Assembly: GCA_964019695.1 (NCBI GenBank)
Contig: OZ026528.1
Location: 56,264,495 to 56,328,494, forward strand
Source of the DNA: Loripinus fragilis
Taxonomy: Eukaryota; Mollusca; Bivalvia; Lucinida; Lucinidae
DNA length: 64,000 nt
Direction of reading: 5' to 3'
The notes under the pieces were generated by a model. It was not told the origin of the DNA and did not search any database. It saw nothing but the letters and a program-made list of their open reading frames with translations. Positions 1-10,430 of this stretch are shown here, in pieces (position 1 is the first letter of the stretch; each line of letters starts with the position of its first letter). A program made the position numbers and the translations under genes.

Positions 1-603
1 TTGGTCCAAAAGGATGCACAGCTATTTTCTCAGGGGGTCCCAGACTTTATTTTGGTAGTCTTGGACTCGGTATTGTGAGTTGGAGAAAACCATGCACAGA
101 GTGTACTCTGGCAATGTTTCTTTCCTATATTTAATATTCTTTTACTCTTCTGGTGCAGTAATGACTAAATGGACCTCAATGCGAGAAAACCTGTCTTCGG
201 GGTTTGCGAACAACACAGGTGCAGACCAGCCTGTGCATCCGTGCAGACTGATCAGCGCCTTTATTATTCGCTACTGAAAAGTATCATATTTTAACTTGCT
301 TCCTGCGAAATTTCACTATTCTAACTAGTCTCTGTAGCTGAGGAGACTGATTTGAGTCTCGCTTTGTTGGAAACCCCGAAGACAGGTTTTCTCGGGGCGA
401 GGCCCAAATGTCATCTGTTGTGAGTGGTCTGCTAATTCTTCTAAAATGTCTCTGTAGCAAACAGTATTGATCCAGATCGGACTGCTTCTAGAGGAGCAGT
501 CTAATCTGCAAACACATTGTTTGCCTATATGCAGAAACTTGTTACATGTAGCAAAACAATTTCAGCTGACCGCATTTCCTGATGCATTTTTTTTTCGTGG
601 CAG
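1..603. other. Intron upstream of cassette A
   Basis: No coding sequence is recognised. The stretch holds one copy of the TGGGCCT-ended MITE (listed separately) and, at about 450-560, part of a hairpin related to the GACCCAGATCAG-core MITEs. The end of this stretch is the T-rich acceptor of cassette A (TTTTTTTTTCGTGGCAG, ending at 603). Common 5' exons of the locus are not present here. Confidence 0.6.
169..408. mobile_element. TGGGCCT-ended MITE, copy 1
   Basis: A 240-bp palindromic element whose two ends carry the inverted block GAGAAAACCTGTCTTCGGGG / CCCCGAAGACAGGTTTTCTC. The middle has a second inverted pair around GCGCAGACCAGCCTG-like sequence. Related copies lie at 1186-1412, 4233-4473 and 38883-39120. 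It has no coding capacity and is a non-autonomous DNA transposon by architecture. Confidence 0.75.
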
Positions 604-821
604 GTGATGGGTCGACATTCTCCCAGATGTTTCCAAAGAGCCGCCCAGTGTGTGATATATGCGGGAAGATCTGTTTATCAAATGCAGCACTTCAGGTTCA
701 CCACAGAATACATACTGGAGAGAAACCATATACTTGTACATGGTGTCAGAAGTCATTTTCTAGGAAAGAGAACATGAAGAGGCATACGATGTCGCATATG
801 AAGTTCTTAAAAGATGATTAA
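604..821 (+). CDS. Cassette A: two-finger C2H2 terminal exon
   Basis: This is the alternative last exon of a presumed multi-isoform zinc-finger transcription factor and would supply its DNA-binding end. The acceptor is the CAG at 601-603. Two bases (GT) finish a split codon, and 71 codons follow up to TAA. Finger 1 begins [11 protein letters not shown] and finger 2 begins [11 protein letters not shown]; both fit C-x2-C-x12-H-x3-H and are joined by a canonical TGEKPY linker. Finger 1 has Cys where the usual Phe core residue sits, as in cassettes B, C, D and F. Finger 2 helix residues at -1, 2, 3 and 6 are R, E, N and R. There is no start codon in a good context, so it is read as an exon and not a gene. 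A decayed copy follows at once. Confidence 0.85.
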
Positions 822-829
822 TATATGCC

Positions 830-1000
830 CGATCTATATGTCAAACACAGCCCTTCAGAGACTTAGCACTTCAGAGTCACCATAGAATACATATTGGAGA
901 GAAACCATATACATGCCAATGGTGTCAGAAGTCATTTTCAAGGAAAGAAAACATGAAGAGGCATATGACGTCACATATGAAGCTCGTACAAAATAGTTAA
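830..1000 (+). pseudogene. Decayed copy of cassette A
   Basis: The finger region of cassette A is repeated: the linker GAGAAACCATATAC, the finger-2 knuckle and the [19 protein letters not shown] end are readable to a TAG/TAA. Finger 1 has lost its first cysteines, and no acceptor lies in front. It is a 3' duplication of the exon that cannot be spliced in the same way. Confidence 0.8.
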
Positions 1001-1185
1001 TATATTTGATTATTCTGAATTCATATTTTTATATTTACATTTTCAAAGCAGACTAACTACAGAATACAGTAAAAACTAAAAATTTCAAGCTCCAATTTTT
1101 CAAATACTCACTAATTAGAAATATATTTAGGACCCACTGGGGTCATGAATAGTGAGCCTATTTATAGCCCCCCCCCCTGAACATG

Positions 1186-1412
1186 GGCCTAGTCGCGAGA
1201 AAACCTGTCTTTGGGGTTTCCGACAAAGTGAGATTCAAACCAGCCTGTTCAGCTACAGTGACTAGCTAGAAAATTGAAATTTCACCTGGAGTAAGTTAAC
1301 ATATGAAACTTTCCAAAAAGCAAACAACAAAGGTGCTGATCAGACTGCGCAGATGCGCAGGCTGGTCTGCGCCTGTGTTGTTAGCAACCCCCCGAAGACA
1401 GGGTTTCTCAGG
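1186..1412. mobile_element. TGGGCCT-ended MITE, copy 2
   Basis: Same family as the copy at 169-408: inverted GAGAAAACCTGTCTTTGGGG and CCCGAAGACAGGGTTTCTC blocks at the ends and the GATCAGACTGCGCAG hairpin inside. Ends are slightly decayed. It abuts a remnant of cassette A. Confidence 0.75.
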
Positions 1413-1740
1413 TCAAACCCCACATGGTGTCAGAGATCCATTTCTAGGGAACATGAATAGACGCATGAAATCACATATGCATCCATTACAAAATAATCAA
1501 GCTTTTTCAGATCAATGGATTTTTCCATAAAATTTGATACTGAAGAGTCAGGATGGTCCATTATATATATTGAGGGGTCGCAGATCATAATTTCTAAAAG
1601 ATTATTGGATTTCTTTCTCTGAAAATCAATTTTGTCTTAACAAACAGTGCAGACCATTATGTGCATATATTACAAAATAATTCTTTTCAGACCATTGAAA
1701 TTTTCCATAACATTTGATATAGTTAAAGTAAGTAAGGGTG

Positions 1741-1889
1741 CAAAGATCAGGAATCGATATAATCAAGTACCACACTTGACTCAGGATACCAATGGGAAAG
1801 AGACAAACTCACAGTTATACACCACAAACAAGAACCAAGAGGTCAATCCTTTCCCAGCAGGTGACCACAAGGCACAAATAAACATACGT
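1741..1889. repeat. Dispersed repeat also at 18048-18196
   Basis: About 150 bp beginning AAAGATCAGGAATCGATA and containing TTTCCCAGCAGGTGACC recurs, with roughly 85-90 % identity by eye, at 18048-18196. No coding frame or terminal inverted repeat is evident. The family is not recognised. Confidence 0.7.
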
Positions 1890-2148
1890 TAAGATGGTTC
1901 ATTACATCTATTGAGGGGTAACAGATTTTAATTTACCAAAAGATATTGTATTTCTTTCTCTGAAGATTGATACAGTGCAGACCCTGATGCAATGCCGCAT
2001 TATGTGGCATTTCATCTGGGTCATCAATTTTTGCAAAAGTACCCATTTAGGGGTTTCCAGTTTACTAAGGGTTAATTCAGTCTCATTGTGTTGCCTTTCA
2101 AAAGGGTGATCTGAATTAGTATTTGTGTCAAAAATCATCTCATTTTTA

Positions 2149-2357
2149 GCCCTTAAAGCACCATTCACAACTGCAGCAGACGACAAATTTTGCAACACCT
2201 TTCCTAATTTTCATAGAAATAAGGAATGATATTTCATGAGAATTGTCTGCCAGAGATGATTCTCATGAAATATCATGCCTTATTTGTTATTTTTGAAAAA
2301 GCGGCAAAATTTGAAATTGTCGTCTGCTGCAAATTATAGGTGGCGCTTTAAGGGTTA
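2149..2357. mobile_element. GCGCTTTAAGGGTTAA MITE, copy 1
   Basis: The termini are CCCTTAAAGC(A/G)CCA and TGGCGCTTTAAGGGTTA in inverted orientation. Subterminal GCAGCAGACGACAA and a central hairpin around ATTTCATGAGAAT complete it. Other copies lie at 17030-17214, 19231-19444, 21954-22131 and 56593-56807. A TTAA target duplication is suggested by the last bases of better copies but is ambiguous because TTAA also belongs to the repeat. Confidence 0.8.
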
Positions 2358-2885
2358 GTCTTTTGTAGAAAGGATGGGTACTTTGGTATACAGTGAAGAC
2401 CCAGGTGAAGTGTCGCATTTCACCAGAGTCTACACTGTTTGCTATGTTAAAAACAAGCTTAAGGGACATAAATGCATCATAATTCAGAAGTTTTGACCTG
2501 TGGCCCCTTAAAATACAAAATGGACTATCCCATACTTAGTGTCTCAATCTGTTTGGGAAACTCATTCAGAATGAAAAAAAGATCAGGGTTTGCACAGGCT
2601 TGATTTGTTTTGTCTGTTTTGTTGCTTTACATCCCAAGTCAACAGCTATGGTCATGGCGGGACGGGCAGACCACACTTTTTGCTGTGCAAGCTTGAACAA
2701 GCAGTTAACCAGTACTTTGTCAAAGTACTTGAATTTAGAAGGCTTTTTTAAAAAGTCCTTAGAAATGAAATCTGCCTTGAAAAGTACTGGAAAATCACTC
2801 AAAATCCTTGAAAAGTCTTTGAATTCTACTATTTTCTGTTAGGCTTAGCACTGTTGATAAAGACCTAAATCAGTATAAAATTATT

Positions 2886-2929
2886 GTGCCTATATTTGGT
2901 GCAGCATATGCTGCACCAAATATAGGCAC
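2886..2929. repeat. 44-bp perfect palindrome
   Basis: The half-site GTGCCTATATTTGGTGCAGC is followed directly by its reverse complement around a central AT, with no spacer. As RNA or single-stranded DNA it would form a spacer-free hairpin. It is not in the window a second time and its origin is unknown. Confidence 0.9.
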
Positions 2930-4232
2930 AACAATTTTACACTATTTTTCCATTTATATATTTATACTATGTCTCCATCATCTCAGTCTAGTATTTCTGA
3001 AGTAGAATTTTAACACTTAGATCAGTATTTTTTATTAACTTTAAGTCCTTGAAAACTGTTGGAGAGGCTTTTAGAAGTCCTTGAAAAGTCCTTGAATTTT
3101 ACTCATACTTGCTTGTATGAACACTGGAGATAATTCAGGCTCCTTGTGCCGAGCACAGAAGCTCAGTTGCTAGAGCAATTGGCATTGGACCAAATAGATT
3201 TTAGTTTGAGACTCCCCAGAGTCACAATATAAGTATCTATCACGATATCAAAATCTGTCCAGAGGATCGCCGTTTCGCATCACGAGGCTTGCAGAGTGAT
3301 GGCAAACGGTGATCTCGAGGGACAGATTTTTTCTATCCTACCCGCACACGAATAATGGATTCTTCATCTTGCTCCTACCCTCACAGGAATAATGGATTCT
3401 TTATCTTGCTCACCACTGTTTTCATTTATTTATTTTAAAATAAGCTTCCAGGAGTCCCTGAATAAGCTAAGATGCAATTTCACATGATGACATTACTTGA
3501 CATCCTGGGTAAGATAGCATGGGTAAGATAAGATTTTCTATCCAAGGGTAAAATCTCAGCTATCCTTATCTGGTGTGCAAGAATGTTGTATTCTTGAGCA
3601 ATATACTTTATTTGCTGATTAAAACTGGTTCATGCCAAGAAGACAGGTAATGGTCACTACTAGACTGAAAAATTGTTAACTCAACGCGAACAAAAATCAA
3701 TCTCATTTATATGGCTTTCAACTGCTCACTGAGGTGTTTTGAATTAGTAATCCTATTTATCAAAAATAATCATCTCATTGAGACAGTTCTTTTAACTATT
3801 CCTTGGTAGTGTCTACCGATATATTTGCAAACAATTTGGACCCAGCTCTGGGGTGGGGAGTATGAACCTCAACTCAAAAAGCAACTGGACCCAAAGAGGG
3901 TCCATACCAGTCTTTATAGGGAAACCTAGAGCCACATGTGATTTTCCAGTATGGTACAGACCCCCTTGCCCCCCCCTCCTCTGGATCGGCCCATGCTGTA
4001 TGGATTTTGGCCTGTCAAATATTGTATTTTGTCTCTGTTGGAGCCCCCAAAAATTACGTTTCCAGTGGGGCTAGAAGTCTTCTTTTTAAACTAAGTCTTC
4101 ATCTGCATCCATACTTTGTGCATTGCAGCAGCGAATTAAGTCTCTGGCCAGTCTGTGCATATGCACAGACTGGCCAGAGAGCCTTCATTCCTGATGATGT
4201 GATAAGTACAAAAACTCTTGTACTGGTACAAA

Positions 4233-4473
4233 TGGGCCTCGACTTTAGAAAACCTGTCTTCGGAGGTTCTCGAAAAACAAAGGCGCAGACCAGCCTGCGC
4301 ATCCGCGCAGTCTGATCAGCGCCTTTGTTATTCTATTTTTGGAAAGTAGCATATCTTAACTTGCTACAGGTGAAAGTTCCATTTTCTAGCTAGTCTTTGT
4401 AGCTGAGGCGACTGGTTTGAGTAAGGCTTTGTCAGATACCCCCAAAGACAGGTTATCTAACAATGAGGCCCAA
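4233..4473. mobile_element. TGGGCCT-ended MITE, copy 3
   Basis: It starts AAATGGGCCTCGACTTTAG and ends with the inverted ATGAGGCCCAAAT. The inner hairpin GCGCAGACCAGCCTGCGC is well preserved. It lies about 50 bp upstream of the cassette B acceptor, so it forms most of the distal branch-point region. Confidence 0.8.
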
Positions 4474-4524
4474 ATATATGTAACAATCTTTTTCATAATC
4501 TAACACTTGTTTTGTTTATTTCAG

Positions 4525-4760
4525 ACACTCTGGTGGAAAAGAGTTCAGGCCCTTTGAGGGGCTCCAAGGGTGCTCTAGTTTGTCAACTGTGTGGATTAGC
4601 CTGTATATCAAGATCATCACTAGAGACACATCTGCGCGTACACACTGGAGAAAAACCATATGTTTGTTCAGTGTGTAACAAGGCCTTTAAACGTAAAAGT
4701 CACTTACAAACCCATAGAATGACACATTTTCAGGATATCACAACTGCCATAAATAAATGA
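4525..4760 (+). CDS. Cassette B: two-finger C2H2 terminal exon
   Basis: The acceptor is TTTATTTCAG ending at 4524; AC completes a split codon and 77 codons run to TGA. After a 20-odd-residue Ser/Gly/Lys-rich leader come finger 1 (CQLCGLACISR...) and finger 2 (CSVCNKAFKRK...), joined by TGEKPYV. Finger 1 has the extra Cys in place of Phe shared with A, C, D and F. Finger 2 contact residues are R, S, H, T at -1, 2, 3, 6, so its predicted DNA preference differs from that of A. A potential AATAAA overlaps the last codons (4752-4757). Five shortened copies of the finger-2 end follow. It is close in sequence to cassette C, so B and C probably share a duplication. Confidence 0.87.
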
Positions 4761-4769
4761 TAACCTGTG

Positions 4770-5335
4770 CTTAATAGCAAACCATATGTTTGTCCAGTGT
4801 GTAACAAGGCCTTTATACGCAAAGCGCACTTACAAACCCATAGAATGACACATTTTCAGGATATCACAGCTGCCATAAATAAATGATAACCTGTGCTTAA
4901 TAGCAAACCATATGTTTGTTTAATGTGTAGCTAGGGCTTTAAACGCAAAAGTCACCTACAAACCCATAGAATGACACATTTTCAGGATATCACAGCTGCC
5001 ATAAATAAACTTGCATAATAGAAACGATAATCTGTGCGTATACCAAACCATATGTTTGTTCAGTGTGTAATAAGACCTTTAATCACAAGCCATCTGCAAA
5101 CCCATAGAATGACACATTTTCAGAATATCACAGCTGTCATAAATAAACTTTCATAATATAAACTATAATCTGTGTTTAAACCAAACCATTAATTTTGTTT
5201 GTTTTATGTGAAGCAAGGGCTTTAAATGCAAAGGTCACCTACAGACTCATAGAGGACTACCTAGCTGGCATGAATAAAGTCACTTATATATAAACTATAA
5301 TCAGTGCAAAAGTCACCTGCAGACTCATTAACCCT
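4770..5335 (+). pseudogene. Five decayed tandem copies of cassette B end
   Basis: A unit of about 120-135 bp, starting AAACCATATGTTTGTTCAG and ending in the CATAAATAAA tail, repeats at about 4777, 4903, 5045, 5185 and 5300. It covers the linker, finger 2 and the 3' end of cassette B. Later copies carry stops and shifts and decay with distance. No splice acceptor or first finger is present, so these are not usable cassettes. Confidence 0.8.
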
Positions 5336-5837
5336 TTATATACTAGTGACACCTACATGTGTTCTTTGGCAAACAGTGAATACCGAAGTATAATTACAAG
5401 TGTCATAACATTTATTGAGATCAGTTAATCTGATTGGTCAAGAGCGGCCATCTGATCGCATTGAACTGTATTTCATTTTTCAATGAACCCGGTTGGTATT
5501 CATGAGGGGCGGGGCCATTCACGGCAGAACTTCTTTTGTGATACTGTGCAATGCATCTATGAAGATAAAAGGACTTTTTTTACAGATATTTTCAGGTGGA
5601 AAAGCAAAGATTTACTTACATACGATGCTTAAATTAACAGTATTCATGCCGATCAGCTGTCTAATGTGATTTTGTCGCCATCTTGTTTTTTGAACATTGT
5701 GACGTCATTGCTCGCATCATAGAACACGTCTTAGTCTAAATACGCGAAATGTTATCTAAATGCGCGAAACATTATTAAATGGAAACATAATTTTAAGGAA
5801 AACATACTTAAAAATACTCAGGAGAAAGATTAAAGAA

Positions 5838-5996
5838 AGAAGTTGTAATTATGCAAATTGAATTTTATTTTTCTGCGTTTCACTGAGGTATAAAATGTTG
5901 TTTAAAATAATACTAATTTTAGCGTAAATTGCATGTAAAAATTTTTCCCAACATTTCATACCTCAGTGAAACGCAGAAAAATAAATTTCAATTCTT
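5838..5996. repeat. Long inverted repeat
   Basis: Arms of about 50 bp (TTTTTCTGCGTTTCACTGAG ... CTCAGTGAAACGCAGAAAAA) flank an AT-rich loop of about 60 bp. The near-identity of the arms suggests a recent foldback element or MITE. The outer bases AATTG/CAATT are also inverted. Confidence 0.8.
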
Positions 5997-6242
5997 AAGA
6001 AATGCTGCATAATGCAGCATTTCATTATGGTTTACACTATATGCTAAGACCAGAACGATCTTCATAGAAAGAAATAACAATACTTATTTGGAAACTATAA
6101 CCTATGACTCCTTGATATATACAATGGGCCATCCCAAGTGTATTGTGTCAAACCAAAGGAAGAGTCCATTAGTGCGTAAAGGATTAAATGGTTCATCTAG
6201 ATGGTTACCCAGCTAACATAAATAAACAAACATGCTTATATA

Positions 6243-6455
6243 TATATATATAGGAAGCGGAATGTCTCAGTGGTAGAGTGCTTGACTGGAGACCGAGAGG
6301 CGGCATGTTTGAGCCTCACCGGCGTCACTGGGTTGTGGTCTTTTAGCAAGACACATTTATCCTAGCTTAGTACTGGTTCAACCCAGGAAGACCCTTCCCT
6401 GTTTAACTGAAAGATTGTTGATGGGACGTAAAGAATCAAATCAAACAAACAAACA
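6243..6455 (+). mobile_element. tRNA-headed SINE
   Basis: The head resembles a tRNA, with a box A-like TCAGTGGTAGAGTGCTTGAC and a decayed box B region. A body follows with AGCAAGACACATTTATCCTAG and AGTACTGGTTCAACCCAGGAAG, and a tail TCAAATCAAACAAACAAAC. The same family occurs at 8887-9081 (minus), 10793-10975, 11814-12013 (minus), 13133-13246 (minus, truncated), 18387-18580 and around 23530-23975. Confidence 0.8.
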
Positions 6456-6489
6456 ATCACTCACCATATGACCATAGAATATAGAAATA

Positions 6490-6696
6490 CAGTAAAACCT
6501 GTGTTAAACGACCTCTCAAAAATAGACAAAACAAAGGTCTTAATGACAAATGGTAGCTTAATGAAGGTAAAAAGTATTGCAGAAAGCTCCCTTTGGAGCA
6601 TTCTGCAATACTTCTGACCTGCATGAAGCAATAATCTGTCTAGAAAACCAATTTTTGGTCTTCTTTTTGAGTGGCCGCTTAAGACTTGTTTTACTG
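6490..6696. mobile_element. CAGTAAAACC hairpin MITE, copy 1
   Basis: The termini are CAGTAAAACCTG and its inverse, flanked on both sides by TA. The whole element folds into a hairpin, with AAAGTATTGCAGAA and TTCTGCAATACTT facing each other. TA target duplication with CAGT ends fits a Tc1/mariner-type non-autonomous element. Confidence 0.88.
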
Positions 6697-6924
6697 TAGC
6701 CATTTGCATATTTAATTTTTTTGTTAAAATTGAAAGTTGGCTTGATTACAGCTGATTGGTGTATAGGTCAATATATAGGTTGGTATATAATTGGCCCCTT
6801 GAAATATATCCATTCTACCTGGGATAAAGAAAAAAATATAGAAAAAAGTACTTAAAAAAATACCCTCCTTTGATCTTTTTGTTTGGGTTGCACCATCTGA
6901 GTCAGTCCTATATTGATGAGTCTA

Positions 6925-7270
6925 TTTATCACATAACGTCCCGTCTGGGAGTGATAAAATGGCATGCAATAAAACCAATAAACCACTAGTGGTTTACAGA
7001 TTTTTATGCCAAGTAGTGACGTCCATTATATCGCTGCGTAAAAGATGGCAAAACCTTGACGTTTTCAAGCCCAAAATGCGATTTTTAAGAAGTTTCAATG
7101 TCATATGATAAATAGAATCTAACATTCGTGCTCTAGTATTACTGAATATTAAACTTGTTGCCCTCAGCAAGCCTGGCATTTTGTCACTTTTCCCCAACTC
7201 ATTTGATAAATTCGATAAAACCTGAGCACTCATGTAAGATACTCTATATAAGCAAAATCGGAGACAACAT
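6925..7270. repeat. Dispersed repeat shared with 41565-41890
   Basis: The segment containing GGAGTGATAAAATGGCATG and AATAAACCACTAGTGGTTTA recurs near 41.6 kb in the same orientation with moderate divergence. No coding capacity and no clear terminal repeats were found, so the type is unknown. Confidence 0.7.
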
Positions 7271-7309
7271 TGTTGCATATGCATAATGCCATATGTGTAG
7301 TCGCAGCTA

Positions 7310-7486
7310 CAGTATAACCTGTCTTAAGCAGCCACTCAAAAATAGACAAAACAAAGGTCTTAATGCAGGTTGTAAGTATTGCAGAATGCTCCTCTTGGAG
7401 CATTCTGCAATACTTTTGACCTGCATTAAGCGATAATAGGTCTTGAAAACCAATTTTTGAGTGACCATTTTAGACAGGTTTTACTG
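7310..7486. mobile_element. CAGTAAAACC hairpin MITE, copy 2
   Basis: Shorter copy of the family, with the same CAGT ends, TA flanks and central AGTATTGCAGAATGCTCC hairpin. The segment between the outer and central repeats is partly deleted. Confidence 0.85.
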
Positions 7487-7973
7487 TATCATGTGACAGC
7501 AGATTCTCTTTCTACAGTTACATTAAAATTCTGTGTATACAAGCAGTAAATGCTCCTGCAGACTGTGGTTACATGTATGTGCAGAATCATCTGAGCCTTT
7601 ATATGCTACCCGCCTAAGGTAACACTCCAGAATGCAGCTGGTCAAAATTCAGGGAGCCGTACCACACATACTGATCTTTCTGAAGTACACAAAAATCATT
7701 TACATTTATTTGCTTTACTCTTTATTGAAGCTAAATAGAATATATTCTTGCACACTAGATCTGGGTTTCCCTTTTTAACCCAGTTGAGTGAATTCAATCT
7801 CACATACCCAATGTCATTGTCATTATTCTACCATACCTTTGTAAAATTCCATGGTAAAAGAAGGTTGAAGCCCAACATGATAGTGTTATATACTTATCTG
7901 CATTTTAATGAGAATTGTTATAAATGGAATTCACTGTATACTGTATATCATTATAGGTATTAGATTTCATGTA

Positions 7974-8150
7974 CAGTAAAACCTGTCTTAAGGGATCACT
8001 CAAAAATAAGCAAAACAAAGGCTTTAATGACAAATAGAAGCTTATTGAAGCACATTCTGCAATACTTTTGACCTGCATTAAGCAATAATTGGTCTTGAAA
8101 ACCAATATTTGGTCTTCTTTTTGAGTGGCCGCTTAAGACAGGTTTTACTG
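7974..8150. mobile_element. CAGTAAAACC hairpin MITE, copy 3
   Basis: The CAGTAAAACCTGTCTTAAG end and its inverse are exact or nearly so, and TA flanks both sides. The central hairpin has lost one arm. Confidence 0.85.
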
Positions 8151-8341
8151 TATATTTTCCCATTTGATCCGGTGTCCAACAAAAAATTACAAGTGGCATG
8201 TGCACCCATCCAAGACTCAGTTCAGCCTGTGCATCTGCACAGTCTGTTCAGTCTTCAATGGCCACCCTATGGGTGCCAACCTTACTTCAGGCGGAACACT
8301 CAGACTTTGATTTGACTATGCAGATGCACAGATGGATTGGA

Positions 8342-8760
8342 ACCATTGGCGTAGCACCCATTACGCAGGTTACGCACAAGCTTAATAAGAATAGTAACAT
8401 TCAAGGGAGGTCACTTGATGTGATTATAGTGATTTTCAATACTATAAGGAATTGCTCATAAAGGAAAGAATTTGCTTCCTCTGGGAGTTGGAATATAAAA
8501 TCAGTACAACTCAAATTTTTCTTCTACAAACTAGTTTCGGATTTTATTCCTTCTTCAGTGCAAAATGGTTGATTGTATATAATACCACTATGTGATGTCA
8601 TAAGCGCCAAATGAAATTACGTCAAAAAACGCCAAAATAAATGACGCTATTTAAGAGAAGTTTCCATTTGAAAAGGGACGCAATTGAAAATAATCTTTGC
8701 TTGATCCAGTAGTCTCCCTTTGATGTGTGTAACTTTTTCAGCGTTCTGGCTACGCCATTG
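8342..8760. mobile_element. Element with ATGGCGTAGC inverted ends
   Basis: It begins CCATTGGCGTAGCACCC and ends with the inverted GGCTACGCCATTGGG. A second, diverged and inverted member lies at 62537-62805 and carries the same CTCCTTTGAATGTTAC and AGGAATTGCTC segments. It is a non-autonomous DNA element by its ends; the superfamily was not determined. Confidence 0.7.
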
Positions 8761-8886
8761 GGAACCTTTGCTGTTCGCACATATCAATTTGTACCTTATA
8801 CTGGTTATGAGGGGAGTGCAGTGGCTAAGTTGGTAGTGTGTTACACTGGGGATCGAAGGGTTTACTAGTTTGAGACTCACATGGGT

Positions 8887-9081
8887 TTTGTTTGGCATTA
8901 TTATTTACGTTCCATCAACAATCTTTCAGTTATATAGGGAGGGGTCTTCCTGGGTTGAACCAGTACTAAGCTAGGATTAATGTTCTTGCTCAAGGACACA
9001 ACGCAGTGGCGCCGGTGAGGCTTGAACCCGCGGCCCCTCTGTCTCGAGTCAAGCACTCTACCACTGAGTCACTGCACTCCC
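8887..9081 (-). mobile_element. SINE with 14-bp target duplication
   Basis: A minus-strand SINE of the tRNA-headed family. The sequence AGACTCACATGGGT is present at 8873-8886 and again at 9082-9095, so insertion duplicated 14 bp. The target was itself an older tRNA-like head (8811-8886), giving a nested pair. Confidence 0.9.
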
Positions 9082-9344
9082 AGACTCACATGGGTAAAAG
9101 TTTTCAGGATTATTCCTGAATTCAGGATTTTGAGGCTGACTTTCCACAGAAAGTCAGCCTCAAAATCCCTAATTAAGTAGATTGAAATAGCTTTTCTGAT
9201 CAATTTTCAGTTTATCTTTAGACAATTGAGTTAATACTTGAACGTCTTGATATTTTATAGGCGTAATGCTAGTTTTAGATTTTGAATTTAAAAAGTTCAG
9301 GATTTTGAAAATTTGAACTTTTACCCATGGAATCACCAACAGCT

Positions 9345-9485
9345 TAGTCACTGTGTTGTGTCCTTTAGCAAGACACTTTATCTGCTGCTTAGTACTGGTT
9401 CAACCCAGGAAGACCTGTCCCAACATGACTGAAAAATTATAATTGACTTGAGGGTTAAGAATCAAACCGGGTTAAGAATCAAACC
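9345..9485 (+). mobile_element. Truncated SINE
   Basis: Only the body and tail are present: CCTTTAGCAAGACACTTTAT, TAGTACTGGTTCAACCCAG and a duplicated AAGAATCAAACC tail. It lies about 40 bp before the cassette C acceptor. Confidence 0.7.
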
Positions 9486-9527
9486 AAACAGAATACTTTC
9501 TACCAGCTCATATTATGTATATTTCAG

Positions 9528-9775
9528 GCCAACAGGTATCAAAGAACTCAAAAAAGGCTGAACCATGCAAAGGTCCTCAGGCATGTGAAGTTTGTGGATT
9601 GATTTGTTCATCGAGATCAGCCCTCATGATGCACCTGCGTATACATACTGGAGAGAAACCATATGTTTGCTCATTGTGCAACAAAGCCTTTAAGCGCAAA
9701 GGTCACCTGCTAACCCATGGGATGACACATATCCACGACTTTCCAGCTACCATTATCAAACAGGATTATATATAA
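9528..9775 (+). CDS. Cassette C: two-finger C2H2 terminal exon
   Basis: The acceptor is TATGTATATTTCAG ending at 9527; GC completes the split codon and 81 codons run to TAA. A Lys/Ser-rich leader precedes finger 1 (CEVCGLICSSR...) and finger 2 (CSLCNKAFKRK...), joined by TGEKPYV. Finger 1 again has Cys at the Phe position. Finger 2 contacts are R, G, H, T, one residue away from cassette B, which is its nearest relative by eye. The ATG at 9515 lies upstream of the acceptor in what would be intron and is not a credible start. Decayed copies broken by transposons lie downstream. Confidence 0.87.
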
Positions 9776-9843
9776 ACCACAAAATATAATATGTGTGTAT
9801 ATACCAAGCTATTTGTTTGTTCAGTGTGTAACAAGGTCTTTAA

Positions 9844-10365
9844 GGCCAGAATTTTTTTATAAGTTGATTTATAAACCCTCCTACTGTAATTTTCCGGAAA
9901 GTAGAAAAATAAATATTTCAAAATTTATTTTTTTTATTTTATCCGCCTATAATCTTTCAATTTTTTTTTTTTTTATTTTATCCACCGACTCTAAATATTA
10001 TTTCTTAAGTTGAAAAGAAATGATATATTTTTGAGGTTCTGTCTGTGTATTTTTGAGAGTGACACTGTTAAAAGTGATTGTCCTGTCCAGATTTTTAGGA
10101 AGATGATAAAATATAGAAAGATTTAATACAGACTGTTGGTGTTTACCTTACTAGCTTTACTGTTTTTTTTGGGAGATATTAAAAAAAAACAGGTCTGAAA
10201 AAAAAAAAAAAAAAAAAAAACAGCTCTGAAAATGAAAAAAAAAAGCTCTGAAAATGGCCAGTTAACTGGTCATTTTCAGAGCCTTTTTTTTTTCGTCCCC
10301 CCCCCCCCCCCACCTTAAATCTGAAAAAAAAATCCCGTAAATCAACTAATAAAAAAATTCTGGCC
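9844..10365. mobile_element. GGCCAGAATTTT-ended element with TAA duplication
   Basis: The ends are GGCCAGAATTTTTTTATAAG and the inverted CTAATAAAAAAATTCTGGCC. TAA flanks both sides and the interrupted finger copy continues across. The interior is homopolymer-rich and includes the hairpin GCTCTGAAAATGG / CATTTTCAGAGC around 10236-10285. Confidence 0.85.
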
Positions 10366-10430
10366 TAACCCCAAAGGTCACCTGAAGATCCATCAGTTGA
10401 CACCCCTCCAAGATCTTCAGTTCTTCCATG

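Larger units (their letters stand above)
1020..4524. other. Intron between cassettes A and B
   Basis: No exon is seen. Contents in order: MITE at 1186-1412; a third short remnant of the cassette A end at about 1424-1505; a dispersed repeat at 1741-1889; AAATGC-hairpin MITE pieces at about 1965-2075 and 2385-2560, flanking a GCGCTTTAAGGG MITE at 2149-2357; a SINE-like piece at about 2600-2720; a perfect palindrome at 2886-2929; a hairpin with arms AAATCTGTCC at about 3249-3330; a MITE at 4233-4473. The acceptor of cassette B (TTGTTTATTTCAG) closes it. The open frames at 2566-2842 and 3853-4315 show no domain and overlap repeats. Confidence 0.6.
5336..9527. other. Intron between cassettes B and C
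   Basis: No exon is seen. It holds a long hairpin at 5838-5996, a SINE at 6243-6455, CAGTAAAACC MITEs at 6490-6696, 7310-7486 and 7974-8150, a repeat at 6925-7270 shared with 41565-41890, an element with GGCGTAGC ends at 8342-8760, two nested SINEs at 8811-9100 and 9345-9485, and a short hairpin at 9113-9168. The stretch 5336-5830 appears single-copy. Open frames here (for example 6994-7284) are shadows of repeats. Confidence 0.6.

Noticed and set aside
2566..2842. Overlapping open frames on both strands
   Set aside because: They overlap a SINE-like repeat (related to 23635-23870) and tandem CTTGAAAAGT phrases; no domain is seen.
3853..4315. Overlapping open frames of 73 and 125 codons
   Set aside because: They overlap a hairpin and the MITE at 4233-4473 and show no recognisable domain.
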